Shown here one piece after another: positions 6,396 through 9,596 of a DNA stretch of 9,596 bases. A program made the position numbers and the translations under genes. The notes beneath the pieces were generated by a model. That model did not search any database, was not told the DNA's origin, and saw only the letters and a list, made by a program, of their open reading frames with translations. The DNA is from Lysobacterales bacterium (GTDB lineage Bacteria; Pseudomonadota; Gammaproteobacteria; Xanthomonadales; Marinicellaceae), in the NCBI GenBank assembly GCA_015494035.1, contig WGBZ01000218.1, positions 1-9,596 of the forward strand, in the 5' to 3' direction. Numbering within the stretch: position 1 is the stretch's first letter; the number at the start of each line of letters is the position of its first letter.

Positions 6396-6423
6396 TCCCT
6401 TCCGGAGAACTTACTGCCAATTG

Positions 6424-6444
6424 AAAAGGCCGGCAATGCCGGCC
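6424..6444 (-). terminator. Rho-independent terminator downstream of pckG
   Basis: Read on the minus strand, GGCCGGC-ATT-GCCGGCC forms a 7-bp all-GC stem with a 3-base loop (6428-6444) and runs straight into TTTT (6427-6424). It starts 37 bases after the pckG stop and ends before the toxin-antitoxin promoter, so it insulates the pair from pckG transcription. Confidence 0.85.
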
Positions 6445-6481
6445 CTTGTTACCTTTAACCTGGCAATCCTGCTTTTTCCGA

Positions 6482-8227
6482 TCAGCCAAGCCCGGCGCGG
6501 GTGGCTTCCAGTTCCGCCTTGAGCTCGGCCGGAACGCGATCGCCGTATTCGGCCAGAAAGGCATCAATATCGGCCACCTCTTTTTGCCAGCCCTCGGTGT
6601 CCACGGCAAACAGTGCTTGCAGGGTTTCAGGGTCCATGTCCAGCCCCTGTGTGTTCAGGTCGCCAGCTTTGGGCATGTTGCCGATGGGCGTTTCCTCGGC
6701 ATCCACCTCGCCTTCAATGCGTTTGACGATCCATTCCAGCACGCGCATGTTGTCGCCAAACCCTGGCCACATGAACTGGCCGTCTGCATCCTTGCGGAAC
6801 CAGTTGACGGTAAAAACCTTTGGCAGCTTGTCGGCCTTGTCCTGCATGCTGACCCAGTGTTTCCAGTAATCGCCAAAGTGATAACCGCAAAACGGTTTCA
6901 TGGCCATGGGGTCGCGACGCACCACGCCCACCGCACCGGTGGCCGCGGCCGTGGTTTCCGAAGCCACGGTGGCGCCCATGAGTACGCCGTGATCCCAGTT
7001 GCGGGCTTCATTCACCAACGGCACCAGCGAGGCACGACGGCCACCGAAAATGATGGCGTCAATGGGAACGCCTTGCGGGTCTTCGGCTTTTTCCGAGTAA
7101 CTGGGGCAGCGGTTCAACGCCACGGTAAAGCGTGAGTTAGGGTGGGCCGCCGGGCCGTTGGCCGGGTCATAAGGCTGGCTTTTCCAGTCGGTGACTGGCG
7201 TCTGTTCGTCCTTGCCTTCCCACCACGGTTCGTTATTTTCGGTTACGGCCACATTGGTAAAAATGGCGTCTTTATCGAGCATGGCCAAAGCGTTGGGGTT
7301 GGTTTTGGCCGAGGTGCCCGGTGCCACGCCAAAGAAACCGGCTTCGGGATTGATGGCCCACAGGCGGCCGTCTTCGCCCGGGCGCATCCAGCAAATGTCA
7401 TCCCCCACGGTGGTGATTTCCCAGCCTTTGTATTCTTCGGGCGGAATCAGCATGGCCAGGTTGGTCTTACCACAGGCGGAAGGAAAAGCCGCGGCCACGT
7501 GATATTGTCTGCCCTCGGGGCTTTTCAGGCCAAGAATCAGCATGTGTTCGGCCAGCCAGCCTTCGTTGCGCGCCTGGTGAGAGGCAATTCGCAAAGCGTG
7601 GCATTTTTTGCCCAGTAGCGCGTTACCGCCATAGCCGGAACCGTAACTCTTGATGGTGAGTTCTTCGGGGAAATGCATGATAAAACGCCGTTCCGGGTCC
7701 AGTTCGCCCACCGAATGCAGGCCCTTGACGAAATCACCGCCTTCGCGCTCGATACGCTGCAGGGCCGGGGTGCCCATGCGGGTCATCAGGCGCATGTTCT
7801 GCACCACATAAGGGCTGTCGGTGATTTCCACACCGCAACGCGACAAAGGAGAATCAATGGGGCCCATGCAGTAAGGAACCACGTACAGGGTGCGGCCCTG
7901 CATGCAGCCATCGAACAGGGTATCCAGCTTGGCGTGGGCCTTGGCCGGGTCCATCCAGTGGTTATTGGGGCCGGCATCGTCTTCGTTTTCGGTGCAGATA
8001 AACGTCAGGTGCTCGACTCGTGCCACGTCTTGTGGGTCCGAGCGGTGCAGGTAGCAACCCGGGTGGGTTTCCTGATTCAGTTCAATAAAATCGCCTTTAT
8101 CCAACATGAGCCGGGTCAGCTGATCGGCTTCTTCGGCACTGCCGGTGCACCAGTGGATAGCGTCCGGACGGGTTAAACGGGCAACTTCTTCGACCCAGCG
8201 GGCCAGTTCTGGATGGGTGGTGGACAT
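6482..8227 (-). CDS. pckG: Phosphoenolpyruvate carboxykinase (GTP)
   Basis: This enzyme converts oxaloacetate and GTP to phosphoenolpyruvate, GDP and CO2, the first committed step of gluconeogenesis. The 581-residue length and motifs fit the GTP class rather than the ATP class (pckA, about 540). The P-loop AFPSACGKTN (247-256) carries the reactive Cys252, Lys254 and Thr255. The metal-binding kinase-2 motif is VGDDICW (274-280). FGGRRASLVPLV (394-405) and VNWFRKD (474-480) are also conserved, as is the mobile-lid segment ASETTAAATG (422-431). The ATG at 8227 is preceded by GGGA at 6 bases. The open frame runs 15 codons further upstream, without homology. The gene is a single unit: a strong hairpin terminator follows it, and the gene beyond its long leader points the other way. 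The leader holds two hairpins (8286-8333). All key residues look intact. Confidence 0.97.
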   Translation of the reverse strand: MSTTHPELARWVEEVARLTRPDAIHWCTGSAEEADQLTRLMLDKGDFIELNQETHPGCYLHRSDPQDVARVEHLTFICTENEDDAGPNNHWMDPAKAHAKLDTLFDGCMQGRTLYVVPYCMGPIDSPLSRCGVEITDSPYVVQNMRLMTRMGTPALQRIEREGGDFVKGLHSVGELDPERRFIMHFPEELTIKSYGSGYGGNALLGKKCHALRIASHQARNEGWLAEHMLILGLKSPEGRQYHVAAAFPSACGKTNLAMLIPPEEYKGWEITTVGDDICWMRPGEDGRLWAINPEAGFFGVAPGTSAKTNPNALAMLDKDAIFTNVAVTENNEPWWEGKDEQTPVTDWKSQPYDPANGPAAHPNSRFTVALNRCPSYSEKAEDPQGVPIDAIIFGGRRASLVPLVNEARNWDHGVLMGATVASETTAAATGAVGVVRRDPMAMKPFCGYHFGDYWKHWVSMQDKADKLPKVFTVNWFRKDADGQFMWPGFGDNMRVLEWIVKRIEGEVDAEETPIGNMPKAGDLNTQGLDMDPETLQALFAVDTEGWQKEVADIDAFLAEYGDRVPAELKAELEATRAGLG

Positions 8228-8285
8228 GATGGATCCCGTAACGTGAGAAAAGGGCGGAAAAACTGGCCGCAACCTTACTCCCGAC

Positions 8286-8333
8286 GGGTTGAAAAATCAA
8301 CCCAAAAATGCCCCACACAAAGCATGATGTGGG
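8286..8333 (-). other. Two tandem hairpins in the pckG leader, attenuator-like
   Basis: On the minus strand the first hairpin is CCCACA, a 10-base loop and TGTGGG (8333-8312), followed by GCATTTTT, which resembles a weak intrinsic terminator. The second is GGGTTGA-TTTT-TCAACCC (8303-8286), a perfect 7-bp stem with no U-tract. They lie 59-106 bases ahead of the pckG start. If the pckG promoter is upstream of 8335, both are in its mRNA leader and could tune expression. I found no strong promoter for pckG in 8340-8490 and no match to a riboswitch I know, so the role is a guess. Confidence 0.4.
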
Positions 8334-8424
8334 TGTTAAGAGAAGAAGTGAATAAGAGTTAATAGAGGGTATATCCAGCTGGCACCATTTCACTGTGGGA
8401 CAGGATGTTTTCTGCTGAGATGAG

Positions 8425-8465
8425 TTGGTAATCGCCGATGCAGTCAAGTATGATTGAGAATACTT
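8425..8465 (+). promoter_or_regulatory. Promoter of the small membrane-protein gene, with an overlapping inverted repeat
   Basis: TTGGTA (8425-8430) and TATGAT (8449-8454) are 4/6 and 5/6 matches to the -35 and -10 boxes, with an 18-base spacer. The predicted transcript would start near 8461 and give a leader of about 30 bases. A perfect inverted repeat, AAGTAT-N8-ATACTT (8446-8465), covers the -10 box and the start point, which is where a repressor would act. Confidence 0.5.
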
Positions 8466-8490
8466 AATTACCTTAGGTGCGAGGTTTGTG

Positions 8491-8691
8491 ATGACCGATC
8501 CAATACTTTTACTGTTTTTGCGCGTTGCTATTTCTTTGGCGTTTATCTATTTCCTTGTGGTCTACCTGTTGCGTCTGGTTCGGACGCTGGAAGACATGGC
8601 CAGCAGCTTGAGAATTCTGGCCAACAGGCCGAAAACCCTTGAAGAAACCCGTGTACTTCGAAAGTCAAGGGGTCTGGACGAAAGTGGATGA
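8491..8691 (+). CDS. Small single-span membrane protein of unknown function (66 residues)
   Basis: I do not recognise this protein. Residues 4-30 (PILLLFLRVAISLAFIYFLV, then VYLLRLV) form one strongly hydrophobic helix. It is followed by a hydrophilic, positively charged tail with a possible short amphipathic helix (about 31-44) and many Arg/Lys (RVLRKSR near the end). By the positive-inside rule the tail should face the cytoplasm. Support for a real gene comes from GAGG 6 bases ahead of the ATG and from a promoter-like sequence at 8425-8454. An in-frame GTG one codon earlier is less well placed. The stop is 10 bases before the target duplication of the MITE. Small proteins like this often modulate a larger membrane partner, but no partner is indicated by the neighbours. 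Confidence 0.65.
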   Translation: MTDPILLLFLRVAISLAFIYFLVVYLLRLVRTLEDMASSLRILANRPKTLEETRVLRKSRGLDESG

Positions 8692-8701
8692 CTATGGCTT
8701 T

Positions 8702-8867
8702 CTAAGGAAGCTCTGATCGAATCGTGAACTCGCTTCTCACACCTGAAATGTCCGATAACTGCGTTGAAGTCCTTGCGAATAGCCCGCTATTGGCTGCGAA
8801 CTTCGCCTTGTTCTCGAACTTTTCCGGCATAACCTGCTTCGTCCAGATTCAATCAGAGCTTCCCTAA
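8702..8867. mobile_element. Complete IS5-like MITE with terminal inverted repeats and CTAA target duplication
   Basis: The 158-base element (8706-8863) begins GGAAGCTCTGATCGAATC and ends with the reverse complement of GGAAGCTCTGATTGAATC, giving 18-base terminal repeats with one mismatch. It is flanked on both sides by CTAA (8702-8705 and 8864-8867), a 4-base duplication of the YTAR type made by IS5-group transposases. The centre holds a palindrome, AATAGC-CC-GCTATT (8778-8791). At this size it cannot encode a transposase, so it depends on one elsewhere in the genome. A half-copy lies at 3023-3093. Family assignment rests on the ends and the target, not on a transposase. Confidence 0.85.
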
Positions 8868-8916
8868 TAAAATCGACAAGCGTTTTATGAACTGGCTATG
8901 CGGGGGCGAAAGAGGG

Positions 8917-9555
8917 TCAGGAGTTTGCTGACTCGATTTGATCTGGAATGGTCGGCATCAGTTGTTCGGCCACGTACTGGGCATATTCCTCAATAGCTTC
9001 GCTGTCCTGCAGTCGGCCGTGCAGCGTTTTGGCCATGTGCAAATACCCCACATAGACCGAGTAGGCCAGCAAGGCTTGCTTGCGCGCGCGGTCGGGGTCA
9101 TAACCCAGGTCGCGATAGGCCTGCTGCAGGTGCCCCAGCCGTTCGACGGTGATTTCCTTCAGTGTTTTGGCCACCACCGGGTGTTGGCGATCGGCCAGCA
9201 AGGTGCTGTAGATCAGGTGCGATCGCAAAGGCTGGGCGCTGAGGTTGAACCAGGCTTTAAGGCGTTTTAACGGATCGTCAATGGACAGGATTTCCCGCTC
9301 GATGATTCGCTGGTCAGAGGCTCGCCAGCGTTTCAGGGCTGCTTTCAGTAAATCCAGCCGGTTGGAAAAATGCCAGTAAAAACTGCCTTTGGTGACGCCC
9401 AGCAGTTTCGCCAGCGGCTCCACCGCCACCTGGGAAATGCCCTGATGGGCAATGACATCCAGCGCGGCTTCTTCCCAGTCTGCTGTGGACAGGGACTTTT
9501 TGCGCTTTTCCTGGCTGTTTTCCGGCGCTTTGGTGGCTTTTTGGCTGTTTGGCAT
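8917..9555 (-). CDS. TetR-family transcriptional regulator
   Basis: This 212-residue protein has the TetR/AcrR architecture: a Lys-rich N-terminal tail (1-22), then a helix-turn-helix domain (about 24-72). The recognition-helix signature is LAKLLGVTKGSFYWHFSNRL (48-67). A helical ligand-binding and dimerisation domain (about 85-205) follows and is not diagnostic of any inducer. Such proteins usually repress a neighbouring or divergent gene until a small hydrophobic ligand binds. The ATG at 9555 is the first in frame and includes the whole HTH domain, but its ribosome site is weak. The likely target, a divergent gene to the right, lies outside the window. The bases upstream contain an imperfect direct repeat of GTGCTG/GTCAGT (9561-9594) that could be part of the operator. 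I see no clear terminator between the stop and the MITE. Confidence 0.93.
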   Translation of the reverse strand: MPNSQKATKAPENSQEKRKKSLSTADWEEAALDVIAHQGISQVAVEPLAKLLGVTKGSFYWHFSNRLDLLKAALKRWRASDQRIIEREILSIDDPLKRLKAWFNLSAQPLRSHLIYSTLLADRQHPVVAKTLKEITVERLGHLQQAYRDLGYDPDRARKQALLAYSVYVGYLHMAKTLHGRLQDSEAIEEYAQYVAEQLMPTIPDQIESANS

Positions 9556-9596
9556 GGTTCGTGCTGTCAGTTATCGGCTGTGCTGCGGGTCAGTAT

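Noticed and set aside
6446..8176. Plus-strand open frames opposite pckG (about 6446-7135, 7142-7618 and 7673-8176)
   Set aside because: They lie entirely or almost entirely over the pckG coding sequence, lack start signals and show no recognisable domains.
8702..8830. 42-codon minus-strand frame in the MITE as a gene
   Set aside because: No ribosome site at usable spacing and no independent promoter; kept only as an observation.
8864..8916. A terminator for the TetR gene (AAAA/TTTT pairing near 8869-8886)
   Set aside because: The pairing is AT-only with a mismatch and too weak to call.

Overview
The window reads as ordinary chromosome from a moderately GC-rich Proteobacterium, most likely a gammaproteobacterium. 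The clues are a PriA helicase, a PepQ-type proline dipeptidase that aligns closely with the Escherichia coli enzyme, a GTP-type PEP carboxykinase, a fused PaaZ like that of E. coli, and sigma70-like promoters. I cannot resolve the genus from the sequence alone. No tRNA, rRNA, CRISPR array, phage gene or intact transposase gene is visible.

Layout. Positions 1-1098 (+) hold the C-terminal half of priA. It converges on pepQ (1109-2401, -) with a 10-base gap. pepQ and a DUF4442 hotdog-fold protein (2522-3022, +) diverge from a 120-base intergenic region that carries two -10 boxes and a perfect 15-base inverted repeat between them. A half-copy of a small mobile element sits directly after the DUF4442 stop codon. 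Next come paaZ (3163-5253, +) and a PlsC-like acyltransferase (5250-5831, +), joined by an ATGA overlap. They converge, with a 7-base gap, on a YefM/YoeB-type toxin-antitoxin pair (antitoxin 6099-6341, toxin 5839-6102, both -). A clear hairpin terminator (6424-6444) separates that pair from pckG (6482-8227, -). pckG has a leader with two hairpins and is divergent from a small gene for a one-span membrane protein (8491-8691, +). A complete 158-base IS5-like MITE follows at 8706-8863, and a TetR-family regulator (8917-9555, -) closes the window.

How the parts relate. Most genes are independent housekeeping or metabolic units: replication restart, proline-peptide turnover and gluconeogenesis. 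The one suggestive group is the DUF4442 thioesterase-like protein, PaaZ and the acyltransferase. All three are expected to act on acyl thioesters or lipids, and paaZ stands here without any other phenylacetate gene. The accessory content is the toxin-antitoxin pair, whose toxin has Lys where YoeB has its catalytic Glu46, and two copies of one MITE family, each placed just after a gene's stop codon. I found no convincing novel multi-gene system. The best leads are the MITE family, the atypical toxin, the lone paaZ cluster and several inverted repeats in promoter or leader regions.
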